From Juglans regia (Eukaryota > Streptophyta > Magnoliopsida > Fagales > Juglandaceae): DNA of 64,000 nucleotides. Each line of letters opens with the position of its first letter. Position 1 is the stretch's first letter. The notes beneath the pieces were generated by a model, which worked only from the letters and a program-made list of their open reading frames with translations, was not told the DNA's origin and made no database searches. This document shows positions 53,601 to 64,000 of this stretch, piece by piece. Position numbers and translations under genes: made by a program. The stretch covers positions 11,584,847 through 11,648,846 of the forward strand of contig NC_049914.1 in assembly GCF_001411555.2 (NCBI RefSeq), given 5' to 3'.

Positions 53601-54093
53601 ATAGTGCATCTAATCAGTAAAACTTCATGCAAGAAATCAATGATCACTATCGAGTCATTAACTCAAATGTATGGACTGTCAGGGCTGATGCGGGACTGGG
53701 CTATTTCAAATCCAGATTATTATTTATATTTTGGTATTGTAAATTTAACTTTATTGCAAATTTGCAGTTGAAAATTTATATTTATCGTTTGCACTTTACA
53801 AAAATTAAATCACCTATTTTTTTATTGTATGTGATTTAGTCATTGCACACAGTATTTTAGAATTTTTTAATTATTTTTTTATATTTTGTCTTTTTTTAAG
53901 ATTTTTAAACATGGATTAATTTCAAATTGGGATGTAGGCTCAGGCCCAATCTGAGTAAGGCAAAGCCCACTCCAACTCCGATCGGAGCTCCAAATTTTGA
54001 ACAGAGTCAGAATCAGAGGACATTTGGACCTTTGACCCCAGTCGAAGTCGAAGGTCGGCATTCTGACTCCGTTAGAGTCGAAGCCCACCCCTA
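50624..54093 (+). mobile_element. hAT (Ac-like) DNA transposon with decayed transposase, nested in copia
   Basis: 3.47 kb. Terminal inverted repeats: TAGGGGTGGGCAAAAGCTTC at the left, GAAGCCCACCCCTA at the right. Flanking 8-mers TTGATCAT (50616-50623) and TTGACCGT (54094-54101) match at 6 of 8, fitting the 8-bp hAT duplication. Subterminal GAGTCAGAGTTACTT(A/T)GGC motifs are repeated at the left, and ACTCCGATCGGAGCTCC / ACTCCGTTAGAGTCGAAG appear at the right. The interior holds a broken transposase (see next entry). Removing it would rejoin the copia leader. Confidence 0.88.
51420..53240 (+). pseudogene. hAT transposase remnant (BED zinc finger to hATC dimerisation domain)
   Basis: BED finger at about 51522-51666: WEHFTKVP then, after a shift, ENPQAR, a stop, HYCGQLCACHSKKQGMSVLI and HLTGCQQY. 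Middle: SMLQLDIPTRWNSTYMMLDV at about 52310 (the conserved RWNSTY box). C-terminal open stretch 52516-53238 with NKLLFAAAILNPRYKLAIVE and the hATC motif WWKVNSSKFPVLSRIVRDVL. Stops and shifts upstream of 52516 make it non-functional. It is related to RICESLEEPER/DAYSLEEPER-type transposases. Confidence 0.85.
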
Positions 54094-54205
54094 TTGACCG
54101 TTGACATTGATCGTTGCGTTGACCTTTTTCAATCCATGTGTTTTCTACATATTTTCGCAAGTTGATATCATTTTTGCAGTCTATTTTTGCATATCTGATC
54201 TCATA

Positions 54206-54925
54206 ATGGCGCAAAACAATGAGATTATCTTTCCTATTCATGTGATATTAGATGGTAGAAACTATTTGGTGTAGTCTTGGTCTTTTCATAGCTTTCTTAA
54301 AGATCGTGAACTTTGGTTCTATTGCACAGGTGATTGGACAAAGCTAGTGCAAAAAGGAGCTGAACAAGCAGAATTATTTCAAGAGCACATTCCCAATGGG
54401 ATAGCCATAATCACTAGATCCTTATTTGGATGCACAACACCTCCATTTCGACTATCTCCAACCTACTTGGTAGCTGTGATGATGCTCTATTTGCTTAGAC
54501 TATGTTAGCTAGACGTTATGCTACCCTCATGGGTCTAGAGAGTACCAACTTATGGTCAAATTGTATCAGCTCAGACAGGAGCCTGGCCAATCCATCAATG
54601 ACTTCTTTGATCTTCTTTGTCACATTTGGAATCAAATTGATCTCTCCGACCCACTCTGGAAATGATCTCACTGATGCTGACATGTATGCCATTCGTCGTG
54701 ATTAGCATCATCTCTATCAGTTTCTCATGGCTCTATATGATGGCTTTGAGTCAATCCGTAGTCAATTGCTTAATTGCACTCTGACTCATTTTCTAGATAT
54801 TGCTGTCAATGAGCTGATCCGCGAGGAAACTCGTATGCAAACGTTACAGACTCAGAACAAGCTCAATGTCTTGGCTACCATTTCATTAGTTTCCTCCTCT
54901 GACCAACCTAAACAGTTAGTTTCTT
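54206..54925 (+). pseudogene. copia gag-like N-terminal region
   Basis: MAQNNEIIFPIHVILDGRNY then LV and a stop (TGG to TAG likely), SWSFHSFLKDRELWFYCTGD. Later LYDGFESIRSQLLNCTLTHF at about 54733. This is the UBN2/gag pattern of copia elements (LxGxNYxxWS, GxDFDxxRxQIL). Broken by stops and shifts. Confidence 0.75.
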
Positions 54926-55674
54926 GAGGTCTTTTATAAGACTGTTCATCCGGGTTCCGGCCCGGGTACCCAGGTATACCCGAATTGGAACCCCGGTTTC
55001 AAATTGAAGTCAGAACCCAGCCCAAATTAGCCTGTTACAGACCCGAGCTAGAACCCAGATGAATCCATATTTTTGAAACCCAAAAATCCGGGTTTCAGGT
55101 TGTGCCATTTTTTTTTTTAATTTTAACTTGAGGCTATATATATTATTAAATTTTTTTCAAGAAAAAAATAATGTTGAAAACATAGTTTTTTTTTTAAAAT
55201 AATCTAAAAGCCTATATTTATTTATTTATTTGAGGAAAAAATGTTGAAAAGCAAAATTCTGTTTTTCATATATAAAGCCTATATTTCCCATAGCAAACCT
55301 GCATTTTCATTCAAAAGAAAACTTATAAAGAATAGTTATATCGCTAATAAAAACTACTAACTCTGAAGCTAAAACAGGACATGACATAAATAATACCAGT
55401 GAAAGAGGTTCCTTGGCTGATCAAATCATTAATACTAGCGGATAGGCAACAAATAGTCAAGAACACAAACCATCCAAGCTATCACAAATCATTAAGGCAA
55501 GAACACAAACCATCCAGCTCAGTGGCTCTTTGTTAGGGTCCAAATCTGAATACAGGAAAAAGTTAAAACCACAAGAGGTTGCCACATTCAACATATTTCC
55601 TAAAAGAAATGAGTTAATCTCACACCAAATAGCAACATCTAGTTAGAGAAGAGATTTTTCCGTCACCTTTATTT

Positions 55675-55850
55675 TTTGATGAATCCAATGTCGGGTTTCT
55701 TTAGACTTGATTCTGCTGTGACTGAGTCAAAATCTCCCTTGTTGTTAGCAGTAACCATCTGTGAGGAGCTCAACATGCTGGAGATGCACTATTTTCACTT
55801 CCACTTGACTTAATATATGCAAACCCTAGAATTTCAGCAAGAATTGACTT
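55675..55850 (-). pseudogene. Terminal-exon-like remnant of an unidentified gene
   Basis: The minus strand shows an acceptor (TTCAATTTGCAG) followed by LEDLQQLALNPKSILAEILG, FAYIKSSGSENSASPA, a one-base shift, then MLSSSQMVTANNKGDFDSVT, AESSLKKPDIGFIKK and a stop. Protein-like composition and the splice acceptor suggest a real last exon of a host gene that I do not recognise. Confidence 0.4.
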
Positions 55851-56587
55851 TGGATTAAGGGCCAGTTGCTGAAGATCTTCAAGCTGCAAATTGAAGGATG
55901 GATGATGCTGTGGAGGGATAAAATGCACATAGCCCATCATTGGGCCCAGCCCACCAAGCCACCACTAGAGACAAAAAGGAGACAAGAAAAGAGACAAGAG
56001 AGAGACAAGAGGGACATGAGGGCTTACAAATGTCATAGGGTTAAAAGAAGGAAAATAGTTCATGCAATGGAGACCTGACATCTCATGGCAGGCTGGCATG
56101 TGCAATAAAGGGTCAGGCAACACACAAAAGAGGGATTTTTTACAACTTCTCACTCCGACTCAACTCTCCCTTAATCAAATCTTCTTCTCAAGCAGTCTCT
56201 CAAGGAAGACAGTGCCTCCAACAGGAAGAGTTCCAACCTTCTTTATACAGTGAGATATGATGAACCATGAGTCATTGTAAACAGATATATTATAATGGAA
56301 ACTCCTCCCCAAACCCCCATGGATGTGGGCCTATTGCCGAACCATGTAAATTTTGGTGTTTATCTCTCTTTACTTTCCTTGTACTTATTTTTCATTCACC
56401 GCCATAGACGTATGAACCGCCACCGTACAACCGCACCGAAACATTGCTGGGTGCTCCAAATAACACCTATCGTAGCACTGTCAGCGTAGAGTTGCCCAGG
56501 CCGTGAAACACGACGTTAACAAATACAATAAGGATAAAGTACCATATGAAATTATGAATGGACATCCTTGCACAAATATAAACTTAC

Positions 56588-56715
56588 CTTCTTCTCTAGT
56601 TCACCATAGAGGTCATTGAGTGTTCCAATCTATGCTCCTTTATCCATTGCAGAATTACCAGACAGAGACACATTGGAGTTGCCACCCTGATCTTCATGTT
56701 TCATCACTACACTTT
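56588..56715 (-). pseudogene. Internal-exon-like remnant of an unidentified gene
   Basis: The minus strand reads VMKHEDQGGNSNVSLSGNSA, MDKGA, a stop, IGTLNDLYGELEKK and then a canonical donor (GAGAAGAAG/GTAAGT). One stop interrupts it. It is upstream, in sense, of the terminal-exon-like remnant at 55675-55850 and could be from the same gene. Confidence 0.4.
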
Positions 56716-57292
56716 CTATTAGAAATACTAGATCAGAATACACAGCGGAATCGATATTACTTCATTGAAAATATCTTGGATTTAGTGCAGTTGTTCCACG
56801 TATTTTCTTTCGTCGTTGTTCATCCAAAATCTTCACGTCGATGGTTTAGTGTGATATGTAGTAAGACCAGAGCAACACCCAAATATTCTACAACCTAAAA
56901 GCCGAGACTAGAGAGAACCATGCTTAAGAGAGAGATTTTCTATTTGTGTTACACATGTATTTCATCCAAACGAGGGTAAATAACACCTCTAAGTGTAACC
57001 TCCGGCTAAACATTAAGAGCCGGTCATCAAGGCTCATGAAGTAGCTTAATAGCCCCCAAGAGAATGGGAAGGGGTGCCACTATGGGTGCCCATTTATTAC
57101 ACTTCTATCTGATAGTTCTAGGAAGAATGCCTTACAACTCAAAAGGCATTCAATTATCAAGAAAAGAGTATGTGACCCAATAGGGAATAGTCATCACAAC
57201 AAGTTTGGCTCCAATAAATCTAATTCTGTTTTAGTATTTCCAAGATAAGGTAACTTTCCCAAGTCTGGTTCAAAGGTTTGTATTGATAAGTC

Positions 57293-57932
57293 TATGGGTG
57301 TTACCCGCCCCCTACGGGGCGGGGGCACCCCTTCCCCGCACCCTACCCCGCATGGGGCGGGGGGTGGGGTTTTCACCCCCGTCCCTGCCCCCGGGATGCG
57401 AGGGTGGGGTACTCCGCCTCGGTGGGCGGGGTAGATTCCCAATCCGCCCCTCCTTTTTTTACTTAAAAAAAACACTACATTTATTTGATTTAAAAATTAT
57501 TTATAAGTGCAAAAGTAATTAAAAATACATTTTTAGATTCAAATTATAAATTTAAATTTTGTAAATATGAATATAATTTAAAAACTATGTAATTTTTAAA
57601 TTTGCTAGTGCATATTTTGTATAAATTGTAGTATATTAGTTTTTAAATTATGTAGTTTTTAAATTTGCTAATACATATTTTGTGAACAAGTCTAAAAAAT
57701 TGTAATATATATTTATATATACACAATTTATAAAATATAAATATATATTTATGTTTATATATATGTATATGTATATAATATATATATATATAAATGGGGG
57801 TGGGGCCGGGCCGGGCCGGGGGGCCCCGCCCCCGCATGGTTGGAGCGGGGTTGCCCGCCCCACCATGCGGAGGCGGAGCGGAAGAAGGGCTGGGGGGCGG
57901 GGGTAGGGGCAGGGCCTCGCTGCCCACCCCTA
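57293..57932. mobile_element. GC-rich-ended hAT MITE with 8-bp target duplication
   Basis: 640 bp. Left end TATGGGTGTTACCCGCCCCC; right end GCTGCCCACCCCTA. The centre is AT-rich and has no coding capacity. GATAAGTC (57285-57292) and GATAAATC (57933-57940) flank it, 7 of 8 matching. The arms are unusually rich in CCCCGC/GCGGGG. The ORF-like frames across it are incidental. Confidence 0.82.
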
Positions 57933-59640
57933 GATAAATCTATATTGAAAAATACTGATCTGTTTTTCAAAGGTCTGAAACAAACACATAAAACTATATG
58001 ATCAAATATTGTTGAACCATATACAGTTACCAATCATCAACTCTGGTACTAATATAATAGCAAACAACACACCGTTCATGAATTATCTAAAGGACAGTGC
58101 TAGCGGGCCATCGCTAGTGTTTTTTTTTTTTTTCATTTTTTTTCAACAATTTTTTAATATTCTTAATCATTAGAAAAATTTTTAAAAAAAATACACAATT
58201 TTATTAATAGTCAATTTCTTAATCATCAAATAAAAAAATTAAAAAATTAAAATAATTGAGCAATAACTTTGAATGATAACTTTGAGGGGCTCCACGCAAT
58301 TTTGACCCCACCAAAAAAACCAAAAAAAAAAAAAAAGAAAAAGCTATCCAGCTAGCATAAAAGGTGGTGTAATTCTAGCAATCTGCTTTGGACTTTCTTT
58401 AACAAATTTATTTTCCAAACGACAAAAAAAAAAAAATCCTTAGAAAAGTAAAGAAGAGCAGCAGATTTTCTTTATAATGCAACCTCTTAGTTTTACTTAC
58501 CCATAAAGAAAAATAAAAACTTTACCTGCCCCAAAAGGAAAAAAAATACTTCTTTTCCATCTTTGATCAAACATTACATAGCAAATAGCAATCCATATAG
58601 TGTCTGATTTTAGACTATCAGGTACTCATTTTATGATATGTGATTCTGTTTTTGATGAACTTGAGATTAATCAAATCTGAAATTAACTGTGTAGAAAAGA
58701 TTAACAATGCCAAGTACGATAAATTATAATTTAATATTATTGGAGTTCGAATACTTGATACTCTTTTCCTATTATAAGATGAAATGTCAATTTTTTTACT
58801 CTTGCTACCTAAAAGCTTTCTAGCTATGACAAGAAAAATTCTTCTTATCAACCATTATTCACTACTCCATATTCTATGAAAAAAAAAAAAAGTTATCCGG
58901 TGTGGAGTGTGAGGATATATAGTGACTGATGTATAATATTCTTCCTATGACAATGAGAGAAACTTATATCATAGAGTTTCTACTCTTAATTGTCTCCTAT
59001 TGAGGTTCACAAGGCTAGAAGGCAACCTACCTATAGCTTACTAAAAAAAAAAAAATTCTCTAGGGATTAAGGTTAGGTTTGGATATTGAGTTGAGATGAA
59101 AGTTGAATAAAATATTTTTTTTTTTTTAGATTTGAAAAAGTTGAAGTATTTATTATATTTTGTATAGAGATTTATAAAAATTATAATGATGAAATGAGAT
59201 AAGTTGTGAGCTACTCTCAATTCAAACCAAGCCTAAGACGATATCATGATACCATGAGGTCTTTCCCCATTGTTTCAACTTTCTAGTCCTTTTTCTCATT
59301 ATCACCCCACTAGCTAATTTTTGTGAAAGACTCAGTTGACCATAGAAAACTCTGAAGCAAAGTACCTCTTCATGATATGTATTATTTTTCTTCTTTCTCT
59401 GTTTGTATTGTTTCCTTAAGATTTAAAAGGTAATTAATTAAAGTCTAATTGATAGGCTGTCAGTAATAAAATCAATGTTAACCTATCATGGTAAGATGTT
59501 AAATTAATGAAGCTGGACAAACAGAGAATTTTTATAGCAAAGACTTTAAATAAAGAGCAGATTCTAGGGTGAAGTTGCCCTTACTACAGTTCATACCATT
59601 AACCACTTTTTAAGTCCAATTATTTTAAATCAATCTCCAT
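57933..59640. other. AT-rich region with MITE remnants
   Basis: 58088-58360 resembles the GTGCTAGCGGGC MITE also found at 42612, with ends GTGCTAGCGGGCCATC and CAGCTAGCATAAAAGG. 59070-59236 is a TTGGATAG-family MITE. Several A-runs occur. No coding sequence is recognised. Confidence 0.5.
59070..59236 (+). mobile_element. MITE of the TTGGATAG family
   Basis: It starts TTAGGTTTGGATATTGAGTTG and ends CTCAATTCAAACCAAGCCTA, inverted ends. It has an internal deletion around the T-run at 59117-59129 compared with other copies. Confidence 0.8.
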
Positions 59641-59649
59641 ATGAGCATC

Positions 59650-61440
59650 TGTTTTGATCTCCCCTGACTATCAACACCTTCGTTCTTTTGGTTCCGCTTG
59701 TTTTGTCATTTTTCAATATCTCATGAACATACAAATTTGGAGCCACGTTCTCGCCATTCTTGCTTTCTTGGCTATGACAAGACTCAGAAAGGCTATCAAT
59801 GTTATGATCTTAGTGTTCATCGCTTCTTCATTTCCCGCCATGTTGTGTTCTAGGAATATCGCCTATTTATTGAGGTATCCACTTTTAGTCCCTCTATTTC
59901 TCAATCATTTGCCTTAGAACTTTTTTCAGATGAGCAATCCAATCATTATCCGTCTGTGTCCATATCTGATGTTCCATGCATTCTACTACTCTTTGGACAC
60001 TCCTAGGTTAGGATCTCTGTCTCTTGAGCTGCCTCCCTTTTCGATTGCAATCCCTATTCTTGCCCCACCTGCGGATCACACAACCAATCATTTCCCTTCG
60101 CCATTCTTCTTAGGTAAGATCTCTGCCTACTCATTTACATGGTTTCCATTGTTACACTGCCCTTGCTACCTTGCACATGCCTTACTCCTATAGTGAGGCC
60201 TCCACTAATCCTTCATGGCAAGATGCAATGACTAAGGAACTTGATGCATTATCTAAGAACCATACATGGGATGTAGTTGATTTGCCTCATGAAAATTCTA
60301 TGATTGGTTGTAAGTGGATATATAAGATTAAGACTCACTCAGATGGCTTTATTGAGAGGTATAAAGCTCGATTTGTTGCCAAAGTTTTTACATAGGAATC
60401 TGGTATTGACTATGAGGAGACTTTTGCCCCAGTTGCCTGTCTCTCCTCTATTCGCACTCTTTTGGTTGTTGCGGCCTCTCGCCAATGGAAGCTCTTTCAT
60501 ATGGATGTAAAAAATGCCTTCTTGAATGGCGATTTGTGTGAAGAGATCTATATGCAACCTTCGCTTGGTCTCTTTCATCAACTAGCCAAGGTCTGCCACC
60601 TTCTACATGCTCTCTATGGCCTTAAGTAAGCCCCTTGCACCAAATTTGCAAAATTCACCTCTACAGTTTCTCGCTTGGGCTACTCCCTTAGTTCCTATGA
60701 CTTGGCCCCTCTTCATTCGTCGTTCTAACAAATGTCTCATTTTACAACTATTATATGTGGATGACATGATTATTACTGGTGATGATCTTAATGGCATTCA
60801 AGAATCTAAGGACTTCCTCAATCAGTAATTTGAGATGAAAGATCTTGGTCACCTTAGTTATTTGCTTGGCTTGGAGATCACTTCCTTAGCAGATAGATTG
60901 TACCTCACCCAAGCCAAGTATGTCTCTAATCTTCTATCTCAAGCTGACCTTACTACAATAAGGTTACTGATACACCCATCGAGTTTCATGCACACTTGAC
61001 CCCCTCGTGTGGGGAATTATTGTCTGACTTGACACTTTATAGACAGTTGGTTTGCAACTTGGTTTACCTTACAGTCACTCATCCAGACATTTCTTATGTT
61101 GTTCATCAGGTGACCCAATTCATGTATGCCCCCTCTAACAGTCCACTATACTATTGTCCTACGCATTCTTCAGTATCTTAAGGGCACTCTCTTCCATGGT
61201 CTACACTTCTCTGCTCAGTCTCCACTAGTTCTTTGAGCATACTTTGATGATGACTAGGCAGATGGTCCCACTAATTGCCATTCCACCACAGGTTACTGCT
61301 TCATTCTCGATTCCTCATTGGTCTCTTGGCATAGCAACAAATAGAGTGTTGTCTCTCAATCCAGCACTATGGCTCGATTTCGTTATTTGGTTGATAACCG
61401 CAATGTGGTTTCTCATCCACCTTGAGTTTGAGGGGAGCTA
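59650..61440 (+). pseudogene. copia integrase end and reverse transcriptase/RNase H remnant
   Basis: Integrase C-terminal part near 59665-59870: YQHLRSFGSACFV, then after a shift CCFLGYDKTQKGYQCYD and RFFISRHVVF. RT from about 60195: NPSWQDAMTKELDALSKNHT, MIGCKWIYKIKTHSDGFIER, a stop, ESGIDYEETFAPVA, WKLFHMDVKNAFLNGDL, then LLQLLYVDDMIITGDD (the YVDD catalytic box, intact) near 60745 and MKDLGHLSYLLGLEI. Multiple stops and shifts. It is the Ty1/copia RVT_2 family. Confidence 0.88.
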
Positions 61441-61450
61441 TTAGTGGATA

Positions 61451-61582
61451 TGTTAGTGTTAGTATATATGTGTTATCCCACATTGGTTGCATAAGGCTCA
61501 TGTATAGCCTCTGACCTCTTATATATAAGCTAGCACAATTGATATATATAGAGAGAGAGAATTGATTAATACAATTCTAACA
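61451..61582 (+). repeat. 3' LTR of the copia element
   Basis: 132 bp, TGTTAGTGTT...CTAACA, preceded by the purine-rich GAGGGGAGC at about 61431. Shorter than the 5' LTR because of small deletions (including the long AT run). Confidence 0.8.
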
Positions 61583-62176
61583 AGGCTGGTCGATTAGGGC
61601 CCCTATTTATTTGGGACGCCAATGTTTACTAATATTGAACCAATTCTAGAATTGAATGAAGAGTATGTAGAAATAATGTGGCATGCACTAATTTCTTGTC
61701 TCTTTTTTTTTCGTGTTTATTATCAATTTATTATTGAACAGTAATGTTGGATAAATAACATGAATAATTGGTAACGCTTATATGTGCTCATTAAAAACTC
61801 TTAATTTTACATTGAACTTAATTAATCAATAATTGATCGATTGCTATTTATGAATGCATGTTACCCAGTTGGAAAAATCAGAAACACATTAATTTTTAGC
61901 AAAATAAAAATAAATAAATAAATACTTTCTTAAAAACTTGATCTAAAACTCATGTTCATCCCGACCATGCAATAACATATATGCATATCGAGACAAATAT
62001 AAATTCTATCCCTGATTTAAAAAAAAAAAAGATTATTTGATATTGTTTGTAATGATAATAATTCTAGTAATTAGGATAATGATGCAAACTTACTTCTAAT
62101 CAACAGAAACTACTCCTATCCTTGTGTTTTTAAACTTTTAAAAAAATTAAAACCGACATATCTATATATATCTATA
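61583..62176. other. No recognised feature
   Basis: AT-rich sequence between the copia 3' LTR and the hAT element. No coding potential or repeat structure that I can support. Confidence 0.4.
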
Positions 62177-62337
62177 AGAAAGATTAGGGGTGTAAATTCA
62201 AACTGAAAAACCGGAAAATCGGTCAGGACCAGACAGGTTTTACCGGTTTAGAACCGGTCCGGAACAGGTTTTTAGAATGTGAAAACCGGCCGGTTCCGGT
62301 TTAAGTATCTCGTGCCCATGAGTCGTGACTGACTATG

Positions 62338-62520
62338 CTCTCGTCTCTCACGCTCTCGTCTCTCGCTCTCAGTCTCAACTCTCCCGTCTCTCACTCTTTC
62401 GTCTCTCACTCTCAACTCTCTCGCCTCTCACTCTCTCGTCTCTCAACTCTTTCATCTTTCACTCTCTCGTCGCTCTCAATCTCTCTTCTCTCAACTCTCG
62501 GCCCCTGTCTCAGTCTCTCT
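62338..62520 (+). repeat. CTCTCGTCTCTCA-type degenerate tandem repeat
   Basis: Pyrimidine-rich array of TCTC(A/G)(C/T)TCTC units inside the hAT element. The long serine/leucine-rich open frames across it come from the repeat. Confidence 0.8.
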
Positions 62521-62590
62521 GCCGATTTACGATTCTGCCCCCACGGTACGTTTTTTTTTTTTTTTTTTAAATTACATACTAGCCTACTAT

Positions 62591-62690
62591 GATTTTTGTG
62601 ATTGGGTTTTGTGATATTAGAGTTTTTGTGATTGGGTTTTGTGATATTAGGATTTTTGTGATTGGGTTTTGAGATATTGAGATTTTTGTG
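62591..62690 (+). repeat. 30-bp tandem repeat
   Basis: GATTTTTGTGATTGGGTTTT begins at 62591, 62621 (AG start), 62651 and 62681, an exact 30-bp period over about 3.3 copies. Confidence 0.9.
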
Positions 62691-62831
62691 AATCTGTGAT
62701 TGCCGATTGGGTTGATTGTGTTTTGTGATATTAGGGTAGGGTTTTTGAATCCAGAATCATTACAATGTTTTCTTGCATTGTGTGAATTATCTATTTGAAT
62801 TTCATCTATTTTGCATTGCATCTATTGGACC

Positions 62832-62887
62832 ATCATCAATTATTTGAAAGTAATAGCAGATCATCAATTATTTGAAAGTAATAGCAG
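62832..62887 (+). repeat. 28-bp tandem duplication
   Basis: ATCATCAATTATTTGAAAGT (continuing AATAGCAG) occurs at 62832 and 62860 with no visible difference. Confidence 0.9.
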
Positions 62888-63272
62888 CCCTTTTCCATTC
62901 CATGCATACAAATTAGATCATGATTCACGATCATATGATTCATATATAATTTAGAATGCTTTATAATTATATTTAAGCGTAAATAAATCATGTTTCTTTG
63001 GTGGAACTTATGGTTTATAAAATTATGATGTAGTCCAACCACATGGTGCATGCAATATATTTTTATAGCAGATTTTTCTATAGCAGTTTTTTGTTAAAAT
63101 CAGAAAACCGTACCGGACCGGACTGGAAATCAGTAAAACCGGAAGTACCGGTTTATGAGGGTAACCGATATGTAATCGGTCTTGGAAAATACAAAACCGC
63201 TACATACCGGTTCGGTCCTAGATTTTGTCCAAAACCGGACCGGACTGGACCGATTACACCCCTAAGAAAGAT

Positions 63273-63868
63273 GAATGAGTTTTTGCGACGAAAATGACAA
63301 TTTGTGATGGTAATAGACTCATTTTAGTAAAAAAATAGTCATTTTTGTAATAAATAACTGATCATAAATAAGTAATTTTTTTTATAGTATAATTTAGAAT
63401 GATATTTTTTTTAAAAAGGTTCTGCTACACCCACCAAGGCCCCCCCACCGACAGTTCCCACCGAACATCCAATTTTTTTAAAACCCCTTAAACATTTAAA
63501 AAAAAATCACAAACTCATTAAAAAATACTTCATTAATCATTAAATAAAAAGAATCAATCGGTGGCTTTTATTGTGATATTCCTAATTGGTGGGAATACCA
63601 TTTTCCTTTTTTAAAATTCAAAAAGCCCCCCATAAACTTAGACCCATTACAACATTTTTCATTTAATATTTTTGGCTAGAAATTATATATACAGTCTCCC
63701 AAAGAGAATTTTACGATATTAATTGTTTAAAACTCTCATATATCTTCTACAAACTTCTGAAATAATCATCATCTTCCTAATTTGAACTATCAGTACTAGA
63801 TGATCATGGTTAATATAAACAAAACAAATTAAATCGTATAAGATGTGATGCAACTGGATTATTCAACT

Positions 63869-63922
<54 letters not shown>

Positions 63923-64000
63923 ATATATATATATATAGAAATGCTGAATACAATCACCCAGCGTAACTGCTGGGGAGTCGACTAGCAACATGGAAAAATA
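63273..64000. other. AT-rich right edge with MITE fragment and microsatellite
   Basis: 63415-63610 (TTCTGCTACACCCACCAAGG ... AATTGGTGGGAATACC) looks like another MITE with inverted ends. (CT)n at 63872-63917 passes into (AT)n at 63918-63938. No gene is seen. Confidence 0.5.
63872..63938. repeat. Compound (CT)n(AT)n microsatellite
   Basis: About 45 bp of CT dinucleotides followed by about 20 bp of AT dinucleotides. Confidence 0.95.

Larger units (their letters stand above)
54926..57292. other. Foreign sequence inside the copia element, with gene-like exon remnants
   Basis: 54945-55090 is a GC-rich arm with CCGGGTTCCGGCCCGGGTAC and GGTATACCCG, typical of non-autonomous hAT elements. 55675-55850 and 56588-56715 carry exon-like minus-strand segments (listed separately). 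55900-56580 has no recognisable content; 56900-57170 is LTR-like (AAGAGAGAGATTTTCTATTT, GTAACCTCCGGC) without a partner. Confidence 0.4.
50124..61582 (+). mobile_element. Ty1/copia LTR retrotransposon, interrupted by nested insertions
   Basis: 5' LTR 50124-50285 and 3' LTR 61451-61582 share TGTTAGTRTTAGTATATATG, CTCCTATATATAAGC-like sequence and ATTGATTAATACAAT. The PBS TGGCATCAGAGCC (tRNA-Met type) follows the 5' LTR at 50286. Coding remnants: gag from 54206, the end of integrase at about 59650-59880, and RT to RNase H at about 60190-61440. A hAT transposon (50624-54093) splits the leader, and 54926-59640 is foreign sequence replacing the rest of gag, protease and most of integrase. Flanks TTATT and AGGCT do not match, so the target duplication is lost. 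Confidence 0.85.
62185..63264. mobile_element. Non-autonomous hAT element with perfect 8-bp target duplication
   Basis: 1080 bp. Terminal inverted repeats TAGGGGTGTAA / TTACACCCCTA. AGAAAGAT occurs at 62177-62184 and 63265-63272, a perfect duplication. The arms are dense in CCGGTTT / ACCGGACCGG motifs. The interior has a CTCTCGTCTCTCA-type array (62338-62520), a 30-bp tandem repeat (62591-62690) and a 28-bp duplication (62832-62887), but no transposase. Confidence 0.92.

Noticed and set aside
62325..62592. Ser/Leu-rich frames as secreted proteins
   Set aside because: Translation of a CT-rich tandem array within a non-autonomous transposon.

Overview
The window is nuclear DNA of a woody eudicot. 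It has intron-rich genes with GT-AG junctions, AT-rich intergenic sequence and dense transposable elements. One MITE family with TTGGATAG-like ends recurs at least seven times. From memory it resembles MITEs common in Fagales (Juglandaceae), so a walnut/hickory-like tree is my guess; this is inference only.

Three intact host genes can be reconstructed exon by exon. (1) SIZ1, the SUMO E3 ligase, lies on + at 2247-22679 (16 coding exons, 878 aa). It is inflated by two degenerate L1-type LINEs, a 5S rRNA-derived retroposon and other repeats in its introns. (2) GTF2H2, the p44/Ssl1 subunit of TFIIH, lies on - at 24722-27787 (4 coding exons, 423 aa, plus a 5' UTR intron). (3) A TMEM209 / cytochrome-B561-N family membrane protein lies on - at 43536-48344 (7 exons, 687 aa). 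A possible N-terminal exon of a fourth gene runs off the left edge (180 to 1, -).

The rest is largely mobile DNA: a dead Ty3/gypsy chromovirus with both LTRs (28437-33841) just upstream of GTF2H2; a Ty1/copia element (50124-61582) interrupted by an Ac-like hAT transposon (50624-54093) and by further insertions; non-autonomous hAT elements with recognisable 8-bp target duplications (57293-57932 and 62185-63264); foldback MITEs; and a 27-bp minisatellite whose unit is a small palindrome (35460-37100).

The most unusual object is at 38023-41702. It is a minus-strand LTR retrotransposon with LTRs, 5-bp flanking repeats (4/5), a tRNA-Met-like primer site and a polypurine tract. Its interior shows no gag or pol. 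It holds broken fragments of several unrelated host genes (MSI1/RBBP4 WD40 protein, pantothenate synthetase, a Kelch protein, an RCC1-repeat protein, an ankyrin protein). This makes it a gene-capturing, Bs1-like retroelement. A second notable theme is tiny L1 3'-end insertions (17 to about 66 bp) with 15-bp target duplications, and a 5S rRNA/L1-tail chimera.
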